Assembly: GCA_008081045.1 (NCBI GenBank)
Contig: VMDC01000015.1
Coordinates: 124,001 to 188,000, forward strand
Direction of reading: 5' to 3'
DNA: 64,000 bases
Origin: Gammaproteobacteria bacterium
Lineage (GTDB): Bacteria > Pseudomonadota > Gammaproteobacteria > Pseudomonadales > Pseudohongiellaceae
In this document: one piece after another, positions 38,229 to 48,072 of the stretch
Position numbering within the stretch: the stretch's first letter is position 1
Layout: each line of letters opens with the position of its first letter
Notes under the pieces: model-generated
Database searches by the model: none
Told to the model about the DNA's origin: nothing
The model's input: the letters and a program-made list of their open reading frames with translations, nothing else
Program-made: the position numbers and the translations under genes

Positions 38229-40372
38229 TGTCAATGCATATTCCAGCATCAAGCTATACTACTCAGCGCATACCGGGCGTGCTGCGCGCTGTCATCATTG
38301 CCAGTGCGTTCTGGGCGCTGAGTCTTAGCCTGACTATCGAAAGTGGCTCTGTCAGCGCTGTTGTCGGCTGTCTCATCGCCTGTTTGTTAACTGATCGGTG
38401 GATCAACGCCGGGCCTCTGGATCAGATTCGGCTCTCGTCGGTTGTGCTGACGGCCCTGTGTTTTATCGCGTTAACTTATTGGCTGGCGGGTCTGATTGTA
38501 AAGTCTGAATTGATGTCTTCTCTGCTGACGCCCATCGGCGCATTTAATACCGCTGAAGCGCTGTTGTGGTTCGGGTTTAGCTGCATGATGTCGATCCTGC
38601 TTCGTAGCCTAGCTCTCAGGACCCGGATTGGTGGTGTTCTGGAGATTATTTTTGTCGCCGCGGCATTTATCATCACGCTGTCCGCCCACCGCAACGGCAT
38701 GATTCATCGGCCCTTTTTCATCGGCGATTACGCCCTGATACGGGGCATCGATCCGGCGACTATTCTCATGGGAATCGGCTGCTTTGCAGTGATAGCGATG
38801 TCGGCTCTGCTGATGGCCGAGAACGACCAGAGGAGACTGCCTTATCATTTCGTAATCATCGCCCTGCTCTGCTCTTCTCTGGCTGGCTATGTCCAATTGT
38901 TCGGGCTGCCGACCCCGGGCATCACTGATGACATGGGCCTGACCGGTCAGGAGCTGTCAGGCAACAGCAGGCAGCGCGAAAATCCTTTCAGGGACGGTGA
39001 AAATACTGCAGAAGATAAGCAAGCTCCGGTCGCAGTTGTTGTTTTTCGGGATGATTATGAACCACTAAATGGCTCTTACTACTTCAGAGAATCAGCCTAC
39101 TCGCAATTTAACGGAGTCATGCTTGATTACAGCTCCAGGGATGATATGGATCTGGACTTGATTTCCACATTCACAAATACCGAGGTGTCCGCGACATTGT
39201 TGCCTGAAGCAGAAGAACATCACAAGGAAGTAAAAACCACCGTCGGCATGTTGATTCCGCATCGTAATCCTTTTGGCCTTGAAAGCCCTGTGACTTACTC
39301 CAGCACAACCAATCCGAATGCTTCACGCTTCAAAAGGACCTATGACACGGTTTCCTGGGCGCCAACTTACAATTTTGAGTTCCTGCTTGGACGGGAAACC
39401 GGAAATGAAAACTGGTCAGATGCGGTTCGGTCAGAATATCTGCAGCTACCCGATGATTCACGTTATCAAGAGCTGGCGGAATCAATCGTTGCCGAGCTTA
39501 AACCGGAATATGCCAGTGATCCATTTGCCAAAGCCTGGGCAATTAAGGCTTATCTGGACCAAAATGGCATCTACAGCCTGAAGAACGATCACGCTTATGA
39601 GAAAGACCCCGCTGCATCATTTCTGTTCGGTGATCTGACTGGCTACTGCATGCACTTTTCGTTCGCAGCGACTTATCTGTATCGGAGTCTTGGGATTCCC
39701 GCCAGAGTCGGCATTGGATACTCCGTGCCTGCTTCAAATCGTGCTGGAGGATCTGCCCTGCTAATCCAGGCTGTGCACGGACATGCCTGGCCAGAAATCT
39801 ATTTTAAGGATATCGGTTGGGTGATTGTTGATCCTGCCCCACAGCAAACGCTTGTCGATATGTCGACCGACCCACAAAATGAATTGCAGCAGCTGCTGGG
39901 GGACATGCTCAGGGACGACACCTCTTACGCGGAGTTTATGGAGTCTCAACAAGCAGAGCTGATTGATATCAGGACGCTCGTGAATGGGATCGCTGCCATC
40001 GCAGCGGCGCTTCTGTGCCTGGGATACGTAGTCCGCGCGTATCGTTCTTTAGTGCCAAGGTTTTGCAGTGCCGAACAACAGGACCAGCTAGCCTATCGGG
40101 CAATATTAGATCAACTGGCAGCAGTCGGTATGACTCGCCGCTATGGCGAAAGTCGAGAGCACTTTGCCGCCCGGGCGGCAAACACCTTCCCTACCATTCA
40201 ATCTGCTACTGCGTCCCATCTGTCATGCTCTTTGGGCGCAGCTCGGCAGATCAGCAGTGTTGACTGGAACCGATTCCGGCGCGCTCTGGCACAGGAAGTT
40301 AGCGAAAACGTGCCTACCTGGCGGCGGGTCCTGGCCTTCATCAACCCGTATTCCTGGGCATTCACCCGCTGA
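38228..40372 (+). CDS. Membrane transglutaminase-like protease (TgpA family)
   Basis: 714 residues. Five or six N-terminal spans (about 10-225), a large periplasmic domain, and a transglutaminase core with the papain-like triad: C474 in GYCMHFSFAATYLYRSLGIPAR, H519 in HGHAWPEIYF and D535 in WVIVDPAP. A further span and a DUF4129-like C-terminus (TRRYGESREHFAARA) follow. Pseudomonas TgpA, of this architecture, is needed for viability. Lies between DUF58 and MoxR genes. Substrate is unknown. Confidence 0.88.
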   Translation: MSMHIPASSYTTQRIPGVLRAVIIASAFWALSLSLTIESGSVSAVVGCLIACLLTDRWINAGPLDQIRLSSVVLTALCFIALTYWLAGLIVKSELMSSLLTPIGAFNTAEALLWFGFSCMMSILLRSLALRTRIGGVLEIIFVAAAFIITLSAHRNGMIHRPFFIGDYALIRGIDPATILMGIGCFAVIAMSALLMAENDQRRLPYHFVIIALLCSSLAGYVQLFGLPTPGITDDMGLTGQELSGNSRQRENPFRDGENTAEDKQAPVAVVVFRDDYEPLNGSYYFRESAYSQFNGVMLDYSSRDDMDLDLISTFTNTEVSATLLPEAEEHHKEVKTTVGMLIPHRNPFGLESPVTYSSTTNPNASRFKRTYDTVSWAPTYNFEFLLGRETGNENWSDAVRSEYLQLPDDSRYQELAESIVAELKPEYASDPFAKAWAIKAYLDQNGIYSLKNDHAYEKDPAASFLFGDLTGYCMHFSFAATYLYRSLGIPARVGIGYSVPASNRAGGSALLIQAVHGHAWPEIYFKDIGWVIVDPAPQQTLVDMSTDPQNELQQLLGDMLRDDTSYAEFMESQQAELIDIRTLVNGIAAIAAALLCLGYVVRAYRSLVPRFCSAEQQDQLAYRAILDQLAAVGMTRRYGESREHFAARAANTFPTIQSATASHLSCSLGAARQISSVDWNRFRRALAQEVSENVPTWRRVLAFINPYSWAFTR

Positions 40373-40414
40373 GTGCAGACTCTCTGACGATCTTCAAATA
40401 TTTTGGATTTAACT

Positions 40415-41470
40415 ATGTCCCAAGAATTGCCTGCAGACTCCAAAACTGATTCACACGCAGACGACAGTGCCAGCCAGCCAGCAGACGATCAGAATCTGCA
40501 ACAGGCTATCTCGGTACTGCACACGCTGGCAGGCTCAGTCAAAAAGCAGGTACTCGGCAGAGATGATGTGATTGATCTGGCGGTCATCGCTCTGATTGCC
40601 GGTGGCCATGTTCTGCTGGAAGATTTTCCGGGATCTGGGAAAACCACCTTGGCCAAAGCCTTGGGCGAAGCCATCAAATCGGAGGAGAGCGCGGAAGGGC
40701 AAGCATTTGCCGCATTCAGAAGAATACAATTTACACCTGACCTGCTGCCCTCAGACGTTACCGGTGCGCCTGTGTTTGACTCGAATTCCAACGCTTTTCA
40801 CTTTCGCCCTGGCCCGCTCTTCGCCCATATCGTCTTGGCAGACGAGATAAACCGGACTTCGCCAAAAGTCCAGTCGGCGATGTTGGAAGCCATGGGCGAA
40901 AAGCAGATTACCGTTGACAACACAACTTACCAGCTGGATGAGTTGTTCTTTGTCATAGCGACACAAAATCCCTTTGACATGGTGGGCACCTATCCGCTGC
41001 CAACACCCCAGCTTGATCGCTTCCTGTTTAAAATCACCATGGAGCACATCGACCGTGACTCCGAATTGAATGTGCTTGAAACCTATATTGATCGCAGGGA
41101 TCACAAACTGACCAGCGAATTTGTTACCCGGCAGCAAGTGCTTTGTGCCCGACAGGCCATTGAAAATCAGGTCCACATTCACTCTGCGATCAAGGCTTGC
41201 CTGGTGGACATCTCAAGAAATCTGAGAGGTGATGACAGAGTTCTGCAAGGTAACTCTACGCGCAGTCTGGTGCTCATGTTACCGGCGCTACAGGTTGCTG
41301 CTGCTCTGCAAAGCAGAAATTTTGTCAGCGCAGACGACATTGAATTGCTCCTGCCGAAGGTGTTAGGGCACCGAGTCGAACTGGCTCCGGGAGTAACAGA
41401 CAAAGCCAAAGTCTTCAGTGATTGTATGCAGGCCCCGATGGAACAACTTGCGCGCAGCACTTTACTCTGA
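40415..41470 (+). CDS. MoxR-family AAA+ ATPase
   Basis: 351 residues from ATG 40415 (a TTG at 40403 is also open). Walker A is FPGSGKTTLAKAL, Walker B LADEINRTSPKVQSAMLEAMGEKQ, sensor 1 FFVIATQNPFDMVGTYPLPTPQLDRF and a C-terminal VLMLPALQVAAALQSR helical lid: the RavA/MoxR signature set. MoxR ATPases act as chaperones for nearby VWA or DUF58 partners. Here it is third in the operon, whereas MoxR usually comes first. Its stop overlaps the next start (TGATG). Confidence 0.92.
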   Translation: MSQELPADSKTDSHADDSASQPADDQNLQQAISVLHTLAGSVKKQVLGRDDVIDLAVIALIAGGHVLLEDFPGSGKTTLAKALGEAIKSEESAEGQAFAAFRRIQFTPDLLPSDVTGAPVFDSNSNAFHFRPGPLFAHIVLADEINRTSPKVQSAMLEAMGEKQITVDNTTYQLDELFFVIATQNPFDMVGTYPLPTPQLDRFLFKITMEHIDRDSELNVLETYIDRRDHKLTSEFVTRQQVLCARQAIENQVHIHSAIKACLVDISRNLRGDDRVLQGNSTRSLVLMLPALQVAAALQSRNFVSADDIELLLPKVLGHRVELAPGVTDKAKVFSDCMQAPMEQLARSTLL

Positions 41471-43506
41471 TGCCTACAAAGCAGTCCCTCCAAACCTGCC
41501 TGGCACTGTGTTTCTGGTGCGCCGCTCTATCGGTCTCCGCACAGGATGACTCAGAATTTGAAGCACTTTCCGCAGCCCTGCAGCAACCCCCCTGCTTTGG
41601 CTTTACCGATGTCGGCGATTCCCGGGCACTGGAAATCTGCGATGCGCTCAATCTCCGGGAAAACGTAAAAGCAAGAGAGCTCAGCGAGCAATGGGTTCGC
41701 GCAGAACCGGACTCTCCCGCTGCCCAATTTGCACTTTCCGAGGTGCTCTTAACCATTGAGGGCAATATGCCGAGGGCGCTGTATCATCTGCATCGAGCCG
41801 AGCAACTGATGCCCTATCAAACACTCGAGCAATCACTGGAATCGGGCAATCTACAATGGCACTACCTGACACTCACCCAATTAAGCTATGTGCACCAATT
41901 GATGGGGGAGCAGGTCATCTCGCTTGAGTATCTGGAGCAGTTGGAGGCTGTCTACGGCCAGGATGTCGAATCCTTCAGGGGCTGGCCGCTGATCAAGCTC
42001 AAGCAGTATGAGGCAGCCCGCAACAGTGCCAGGAAAGTGCTTGAGAACGACGCAGACCCCAGAGCACGCGCGAGAGCCTGGAATACCATTTGCGCAGCAG
42101 ACCTGGCTAGCCTGACACCCGTGAGTTCACCGAGCGCTTGTGAGCGCGCCATTAATGAGGAAAACCCTCTCGAGCTGTCCTCCAGCGATACCGATACGGT
42201 GTATCTGACGAATGCCTCTGAGGTCGCTCTCAGTCTTCTGGAAATCGAACAGGCTGAAGACTACCTCAGCAGGGCAGCACGGTATCTCAATCCCGACAGC
42301 GTTGCAGACCCCTGGATCTACACCCTGTATCTCACCCTTAATCAGGGCCGGTTTGAAGAAGCGCACAGCGCCCTCGAACGAATGCTGATCTGGCGCGAGC
42401 AGCAAGAACCCATCGTCAGCGTAATGAACAGAGCTGAACATTTTTTGGTCAGCGCCAACTTTCTCATGGTGGCAGGCTACGCAGATGACGCGATCAAGCT
42501 GTCTCAAACCGCAATGAATCAACCCGATCGGAACGGTTCATACAGCGCTGATGAAGCGCAGAAGGATGCCTATGCCGCTCTCGTTAATATGCATGCCAGT
42601 CGGGTCCAGCTTGAGATTGAAAAGGAAAACAGTATTGGTCTGAGCTGGGCAGAAATGGCGGCGCAGGGCGCAAAGAGACTTGGTCTACGCCTGCAGGCCT
42701 GGCGTGCTGAGCGACGCGCTGCCTCTCTGTTTGCAGACTTCGAGGTATTGCAAAGCAGGGTAAGGCCCTACGCACCGTTGGACGTTCATATTCCGGAGTG
42801 GCTGGAGCCGGAACTCGTCGCGGTAATTGGTACCGGCATTATGACCGAAGTGCTGGATCAGGCGTTGGAGAACGGAGCGTTTCAGCTCAATGACAGTTAC
42901 TATCAGAGCTATAAAGCCGAAATTATGTATCTGAACAAAAACTTCGAGGCTGCTGCGACGGCTGCCGCGACAGCCCTCGCCGGACTTCCTCAACAGGAAG
43001 TACTTCTTAAGGCGCGCCTTTCAGCGCGCCTTGGGGAATCACTCTGGCAGATGGGAGATTTTTCAGAAGCAAACCATTACTTCGCCTCCGCCCTCCGAAC
43101 GGACCCGAGCGTCATGCGAAGACTTCAAACCAGCCTGCCCGTGGACATTGTGTCTGATAATTCGCCACTGGCTGAATCAGTCAGAAAAATGATGGCTGAA
43201 TCACCACGTTTCAGAGCTGGACAGTCCGGTCTGACACTCAGTATCTCTTCAAGCCCGGAGCCCCTGATTTGCCTGAGAACCCGCCTGGGTGAAGCGATTT
43301 CATGTGCCAGTCAGTCAGTCGACTCACAGCAAGATCTTCGATCATTCTCCGCTGAGATTGCCCGGAACTTCCATAAACAAACATTTGGTATCGGAATTGA
43401 ACTCAGTCAAGCCGAGCGAACCATACTGATGGGCTCGAACGTTATACTGAGCGCGCAAAGAAGTTCGAACAGGCAGAATAACGGAGAGGTTTTCCTCAAG
43501 CGTTAG
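41470..43506 (+). CDS. Exported helical-repeat (TPR-like) protein
   Basis: 678 residues. A signal peptide (CLALCFWCAALSVSAQD) precedes a long array of helix pairs with TPR-like spacing (for example ARELSEQWVRAEPDSPAAQFALSEVL; LSARLGESLWQMGDFSEANHYFASAL). No catalytic motif seen. Start ATG 41470 overlaps the MoxR stop and gives the signal peptide; an earlier ATG (41422) reads through MoxR's end and is rejected. May be a periplasmic scaffold for the MoxR/DUF58/transglutaminase group. Ends inside a short tandem repeat. Confidence 0.75.
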   Translation: MPTKQSLQTCLALCFWCAALSVSAQDDSEFEALSAALQQPPCFGFTDVGDSRALEICDALNLRENVKARELSEQWVRAEPDSPAAQFALSEVLLTIEGNMPRALYHLHRAEQLMPYQTLEQSLESGNLQWHYLTLTQLSYVHQLMGEQVISLEYLEQLEAVYGQDVESFRGWPLIKLKQYEAARNSARKVLENDADPRARARAWNTICAADLASLTPVSSPSACERAINEENPLELSSSDTDTVYLTNASEVALSLLEIEQAEDYLSRAARYLNPDSVADPWIYTLYLTLNQGRFEEAHSALERMLIWREQQEPIVSVMNRAEHFLVSANFLMVAGYADDAIKLSQTAMNQPDRNGSYSADEAQKDAYAALVNMHASRVQLEIEKENSIGLSWAEMAAQGAKRLGLRLQAWRAERRAASLFADFEVLQSRVRPYAPLDVHIPEWLEPELVAVIGTGIMTEVLDQALENGAFQLNDSYYQSYKAEIMYLNKNFEAAATAAATALAGLPQQEVLLKARLSARLGESLWQMGDFSEANHYFASALRTDPSVMRRLQTSLPVDIVSDNSPLAESVRKMMAESPRFRAGQSGLTLSISSSPEPLICLRTRLGEAISCASQSVDSQQDLRSFSAEIARNFHKQTFGIGIELSQAERTILMGSNVILSAQRSSNRQNNGEVFLKR

Positions 43507-43528
43507 GTGTTAGGCGTTAGGCGTTAGG
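43501..43528 (+). repeat. Heptanucleotide tandem repeat at a stop codon
   Basis: Four 7-base units: CGTTAGG, TGTTAGG, CGTTAGG, CGTTAGG. The stop TAG of the preceding gene (43504-43506) lies in the first unit. Since 7 is not a multiple of 3, the four TAGs fall in all three frames, so any frame is closed here. A variable-number repeat is possible. Confidence 0.85.
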
Positions 43529-43588
43529 CCCAGAATACCAACTCTCCTGAGCAGATATCACCCAATTAACCGGAACCGATTAATTACT

Positions 43589-44785
43589 TTGTCCAGCCCT
43601 ACTGTATTGACCAAGAAACTGATTGTTCTGCTTGCTGTGGCCTCCGCTTTAGGACCCACCGCCATGCAAATTCTGCTGCCGGCCCTGCCGGTTATTCAGG
43701 ATACCTTTACCGTCAGCACCGAGATTGCCCAGCTGACTCTCAGTCTCTCCATGCTGGCCATCGCGCTGGGAACGCTTTACTACGGGCCACTTTCTGATAA
43801 GTACGGCCGCAAGCCGGTGATGTTGATCGGCCTGTGCATTACCTTTGCAGGGTCTCTGGCCTGTTTGTTCGCAGACAGTATCGAATTTCTAATCTTGGGA
43901 AGGTTTGTTCAGGCGTTTGGTGGCGCCGTGGGACTGGTACTGGCTCGCGCCATGGTTCGCGACGTCTATGAAGCGAATGATGCCGCCAGAGTCATAGCCA
44001 CTCTCGTTATGGTGATGGTCGTCATTCCAATGCTCTCACCCGCCATAGGGGGAGAGCTGATGGCAAGATTTGGCTGGCAATCGGTCTTCTCGGTTGTGGC
44101 GTGCTTCAGCGTGGTCCTGTTTGTCGTCATGCTTTATCTGCTGCCCGAAACTTTAAAAGAGTCGGTTCCTTTTGAAGGGCTCTCTGCGATGCTGTCAACA
44201 TACGGACTGCTGCTGCAGTCCGTTACTTTCAGGAGCTACGCCCTTTGTGTTGCTTTCGTCTCTGTCGTTTTTTTCAGCTTTATTGCTGCAGCGCCAGAGA
44301 TAATGGTGAGTGCATTTAATCGCCCTCCCACCGACTATGGCTACTATTTCATAATGATCCCGCTGGGGTTTATGGGAGGAAACTATGCCACCAGAGTGCT
44401 GAACCAGCGATTCAGCATCAATCAGCTGATCAGCCTTGGGGGCAGCATTGCATTACTCGGCATCAGTGCTGCGCTTGCTTTTCAGATGCTGGGGAGCGGC
44501 CACCCTCTGGCTCTTTTCGTGCCTGTCGCCATCGCTGTCTTCGGCAACGGGATTACCCTCCCCAACGCTCAGGCAGCGGCAATCAATGAATTTCCTCAAT
44601 ACGCCGGTAGCGCGTCAGGCCTGACCGGCTTCATGCAAATGGCGCTTTCAGCTGTTGCTGCCCAGGCGGTGGCCTGGATCTACAATGGAACCGCATTTCC
44701 CCTGTTGTTGATGATGCTCTGCGCGTCGGCATTGTCTTTGGGGTTGTTCCATTTCGGCATTAAAAGCCAGCTCAGACCGGTCTGA
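43589..44785 (+). CDS. MFS drug-efflux transporter, Bcr/CflA type
   Basis: 398 residues, 12 spans. MFS motif A between spans 2 and 3 is GPLSDKYGRKPVMLIG and the Bcr/CflA-like LGRFVQAFGGAVGLVLARAMVRDVYE follows. Likely a drug/H+ antiporter of low specificity; substrates unknown. Starts with TTG (43589) or TTG 43607; no strong ribosome site. Ends back to back with selA (TGATCA holds both stops), so the two genes converge without any gap. Confidence 0.88.
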   Translation: MSSPTVLTKKLIVLLAVASALGPTAMQILLPALPVIQDTFTVSTEIAQLTLSLSMLAIALGTLYYGPLSDKYGRKPVMLIGLCITFAGSLACLFADSIEFLILGRFVQAFGGAVGLVLARAMVRDVYEANDAARVIATLVMVMVVIPMLSPAIGGELMARFGWQSVFSVVACFSVVLFVVMLYLLPETLKESVPFEGLSAMLSTYGLLLQSVTFRSYALCVAFVSVVFFSFIAAAPEIMVSAFNRPPTDYGYYFIMIPLGFMGGNYATRVLNQRFSINQLISLGGSIALLGISAALAFQMLGSGHPLALFVPVAIAVFGNGITLPNAQAAAINEFPQYAGSASGLTGFMQMALSAVAAQAVAWIYNGTAFPLLLMMLCASALSLGLFHFGIKSQLRPV

Positions 44786-46216
44786 TCAGTGTACATTCAG
44801 CGCTGAAAGCTGGTCGACGAATTCATGCTCATCACGCAAACAGCGCATGTCAAGAAGATACCTCCCATCGCTTATCCGGCCAACGACGGGACGGGGAAGC
44901 ATTCTGAACTGACGCGCAAGATTCAGCAGAGCAGCATCTCTCTGCCCTCTTTCCGCTATCGGATCAACGCAAAGTGCAAAGCTGTCAAGAAGATCCATTG
45001 GCAGCGAGCCGGAGCCAATCTGGCTTTTGCAGGGCACCACGTCGACCGTTGCTCTTCCAGCCACCCGGTCCGACAACAGCGGCAGCAATCGTCGGCAGAC
45101 AGTTTCTATCTCATTGGCCGGGCGGGTGAGGTCGCGTAGCAAAGGTAAGCGGCTCTTCAGCAGGTCTGGCTGCCGGTAAAGTTCAAGGACAGCGACCAGT
45201 GCCGCCATGGTGATCTTATCAATGCGCAGCGCCCTCTTGAGCGGGTTACTCTTTAATTTTTCGATAAGATCCTTGCGGCCGGCAACAATTCCCGACTGAG
45301 GACCACCAAGCAATTTATCACCACTGAAGGTGACCAGGTCGGCTCCTGCTGCGAGCGTGCCGGCCACGGTAGGCTCTTTCGGTAACCCATACTGCGTAAG
45401 CTCGATCAGGGTTCCACTACCCAGATCAGAGACAAAGGGAATACCTGATGCCACCGCCAGTTTCGACAATGCCGCGTCCGCCACATCTGCGGTAAATCCC
45501 TGAATCTGATAGTTGCTTGCATGCACTCGCATGATCATTGCGGCCTTTTCATCAATTGCCTTCTCGTAGTCCGCAAGGTGTGTTCGGTTTGTTGTCCCCA
45601 CTTCGCGCAAGCAGCAACTGGCGCTTTCCATGACATCTGGGATTCGGAACGCCCCTCCAATTTCAACCAGCTCTCCTCGCGAAATGACGACGTTCTGACC
45701 TTTCGCAAGAGAATTAAGAACCAGCATCACCGCTGCTGCATTATTGTTGACCACCGTCGCTGCCTCAGCTCCGGTCAAGTCAGCAAGCAGCATTTCGAGA
45801 TGTGCATCTCGGTCACCTCGGCGGCCAGACTCCAGATCATATTCGATATTGACATCACCCAAGGCAGCGACTTCCATGGCCGCAACCGCTTCGACGGGCA
45901 ACCGGGCTCTCCCCAGATTGGTATGGATCACCGTGCCCGTGAGATTGAAAACTGCTTTTAATGTACCTGGAGATCGATCCGCAAGAGAGACGATAATTTT
46001 CTGACAGATTTCCTTTTGTACATCAGACTCCATCACCCAGGCGATGGTCTCAGGGTCATTCAGTGCGATTCGAGAGCGCAACTGTTCTACCTGATTCCGC
46101 GCCTCTTGCTTTACAACTGCAAGCTCTGCGACTGATGTGAAACCGGAAAGCTCTTCGCGATTGAGCAGCTTTTCGATAGCAGGTAGCGCTCTGTATGCGT
46201 CAGATTGCCGCGACAT
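44786..46216 (-). CDS. selA: L-seryl-tRNA(Sec) selenium transferase SelA
   Basis: PLP enzyme that converts Ser-tRNA(Sec) to Sec-tRNA(Sec) with selenophosphate. 476 residues from ATG 46216 (upstream AAAGGAAAC). Visible: an N-terminal helical domain, IHTNLGRARLP, NNNAAAVMLVLN, and the PLP lysine K301 in FSGDKLLGGPQSG (E. coli K295). Alternative start 46246 adds ten residues. Together with selB (53136) and tRNA-Sec (61738) it makes the Sec machinery of this region; selD is not here. Confidence 0.95.
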   Translation of the reverse strand: MSRQSDAYRALPAIEKLLNREELSGFTSVAELAVVKQEARNQVEQLRSRIALNDPETIAWVMESDVQKEICQKIIVSLADRSPGTLKAVFNLTGTVIHTNLGRARLPVEAVAAMEVAALGDVNIEYDLESGRRGDRDAHLEMLLADLTGAEAATVVNNNAAAVMLVLNSLAKGQNVVISRGELVEIGGAFRIPDVMESASCCLREVGTTNRTHLADYEKAIDEKAAMIMRVHASNYQIQGFTADVADAALSKLAVASGIPFVSDLGSGTLIELTQYGLPKEPTVAGTLAAGADLVTFSGDKLLGGPQSGIVAGRKDLIEKLKSNPLKRALRIDKITMAALVAVLELYRQPDLLKSRLPLLRDLTRPANEIETVCRRLLPLLSDRVAGRATVDVVPCKSQIGSGSLPMDLLDSFALCVDPIAERGQRDAALLNLARQFRMLPRPVVGRISDGRYLLDMRCLRDEHEFVDQLSALNVH

Positions 46217-46347
46217 TGATCGTTTCCTTTGCCTCGTGATGGGCAAGTTTACCGCGAGTTTCGGTTACTCGGAGTCAGGTCTGGCTTGCAGTGAAAATGA
46301 CGATGGTACTACACTGCCTCTGCGATTTCTCAGTCAATACAGGATTA

Positions 46348-47298
46348 ATGCCACGCATGGCAGCGCAGGACCACGTAATCATTGTTAACCCATTCCATCC
46401 GGAGACGCTGGAGCGATTAGATTCAGCCTATCAGACTCATCATCTCTGGAAACTCGAGCGCCCTGAGCAGGAAAAACTGCTCAAATCTCTGGAGGGCCAA
46501 TGCCGGGTTGCTGCCAGTGCCTCCTGGAACTGCGATCCGGTTGTATACCGGCTAAAGTCACTCAAGCTCATCGCCGCCTTCGGGGTCGGGGTGGACGGGA
46601 TTGATTTTGAAACGACCCGCAATTTGAAAATTCGCGTAACCAACACACCCGGTGTGCTCGACGACGGGGTAGCAGATTTGGCAATGGCGCTCATTCTCGC
46701 CACGATGCGCGACCTTATCAGAGCCGACAGTTTCAGCAGAGACAATCTATGGAAAGATGGACCTTTCCCTTTTGGTACTTCTATGACGGGCAAAACCCTC
46801 GGCATTGCAGGGCTGGGAAGAATCGGCTCTGCCATCGCTTCGCGGGCCGAGCCTTTCAAGGTCAATATTGCTTACCACAATCGCAAGCCTAAGCAGGTCC
46901 CCTATACATTTTGTCAGAGTCTGGAAGACCTTGCCGAAATCTCCGACATCCTTGTGTCCGTCTTACCAGGCGGGGCCGAAACCGATAATCTGATCAATGC
47001 AAACGTCCTGAAAAAACTCGGACCGTCAGGGGTTTTTATCAATGTCGGACGAGGAAATTCAGTTGACGATGAGGCACTTATTGAAGCTCTGAGGTCTGGC
47101 GCAGTCCGGGCAGCTGGGCTTGATGTTTATAAAAATGAGCCTCAAATTCCAGACGCTTATCAAACCTTGGAAAATGTAATTTTGCTGCCGCATATTGGCA
47201 GCGCTACAGTAGAGACCCGGCGAGCGATGGGAAATCTCGTTTTTGACAACATCCGGGCCTTTTTGGAACACGACACGCTCGTCTCTGAAGTGATGTAA
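46348..47298 (+). CDS. D-isomer-specific 2-hydroxyacid dehydrogenase
   Basis: 316 residues from ATG 46348 (a second ATG nine bases on is possible; an upstream ATG at 46291 gives an unlikely cysteine-rich extension). NAD(P)-binding GLGRIG with NRKP after strand beta-B (typical of NADPH-preferring glyoxylate/hydroxypyruvate reductases). Catalytic R in INVGRGNSVDD, E in YKNEP, H in LPHIGSATVETR. Substrate likely glyoxylate, hydroxypyruvate or a related 2-oxo acid. Divergent from selA by 131 nt. Confidence 0.9.
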   Translation: MPRMAAQDHVIIVNPFHPETLERLDSAYQTHHLWKLERPEQEKLLKSLEGQCRVAASASWNCDPVVYRLKSLKLIAAFGVGVDGIDFETTRNLKIRVTNTPGVLDDGVADLAMALILATMRDLIRADSFSRDNLWKDGPFPFGTSMTGKTLGIAGLGRIGSAIASRAEPFKVNIAYHNRKPKQVPYTFCQSLEDLAEISDILVSVLPGGAETDNLINANVLKKLGPSGVFINVGRGNSVDDEALIEALRSGAVRAAGLDVYKNEPQIPDAYQTLENVILLPHIGSATVETRRAMGNLVFDNIRAFLEHDTLVSEVM

Positions 47299-47305
47299 TT
47301 AACTA

Positions 47306-47503
47306 ATGATTCCACAGAGCCTAGAAAAATCTTTCTGTCCCTACTGCGGCGAACCGATAGAATTGCTTATCGATACGTCTATTACCGAACAGGAATATGT
47401 CGAAGATTGCGAGGTATGCTGCAGGCCGATGGTGGTAAGTTGCACCGTAACACAAGGGTTTTCTGATGAGGCGCTCGTGTCGGTCCGCAGGGAAGACGAC
47501 TAG
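47306..47503 (+). CDS. CPXCG-type cysteine-rich small protein
   Basis: 65 residues. Two cysteine pairs, FCPYCGEPI and DCEVCCRPM, form a zinc-ribbon typical of the Cys_rich_CPXG family common in gammaproteobacteria. Role unknown. Starts 7 nt after the dehydrogenase stop, so the two are likely cotranscribed. Confidence 0.88.
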   Translation: MIPQSLEKSFCPYCGEPIELLIDTSITEQEYVEDCEVCCRPMVVSCTVTQGFSDEALVSVRREDD

Positions 47504-48072
47504 CTAGTCGAGCAAGTGAAAATAGATGTATCTCGCATCATTGTCGTACATCACCCGAAAGTCCCCTACTAGACTGCTGTCTCTGAGATCAATTTCAATA
47601 AACATGCCCTTTTAATGAGAAACAGCAAAACAAAGAGTATGGAAAGATTCCTGAATATGGTCAATCCCGAAATCTTATATGAGGGCGAACCAAACCAAAT
47701 GTCAGGACAAAAAACGCATCAAATGATTGAGATCAGTCACTCGACGAGATGGAGCATTATTCTGAATACCCCGAAATACATACAGGAATTTTATCAACGA
47801 AAGAGACGTTCTGCGCTTCATGAAAAGCAGCAGCTAGTCAAAATTTCCAGAGCTTAGGTATTTAGGCATACTCCACCTTTGTGTGAGCATATTCGCGATG
47901 ATGCCCTCGCAGGAAGTTGGCAGCGAGCAAAAATTTAAGCCATTTATCACAACGTATTCTGATACATTTCACGAACATAAATCGCATCAAGATAAAGGTA
48001 TGATGGTAGAATGCGAACTTGATTGGGTGGGCTCGACGCGTACCCGTATTTATTACACGCAAGAAGAATACT
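47504..48072. other. AT-richer stretch without a confident gene
   Basis: 569 bases noticeably richer in A+T than the flanks. Candidates: an 80-codon ORF (47615-47857, MRNSKTKSMERFLNMVNPEI...), with no ribosome site and an unconvincing composition; and on the minus strand a 33-codon ORF (47605-47504, MFIEIDLRDSSLVGDF...) that looks protein-like (acidic, aromatic) but also lacks a good ribosome site. Neither is recognised. The ORF from 47883 runs into ppdK in another frame. The region may carry the ppdK promoter. Confidence 0.4.
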
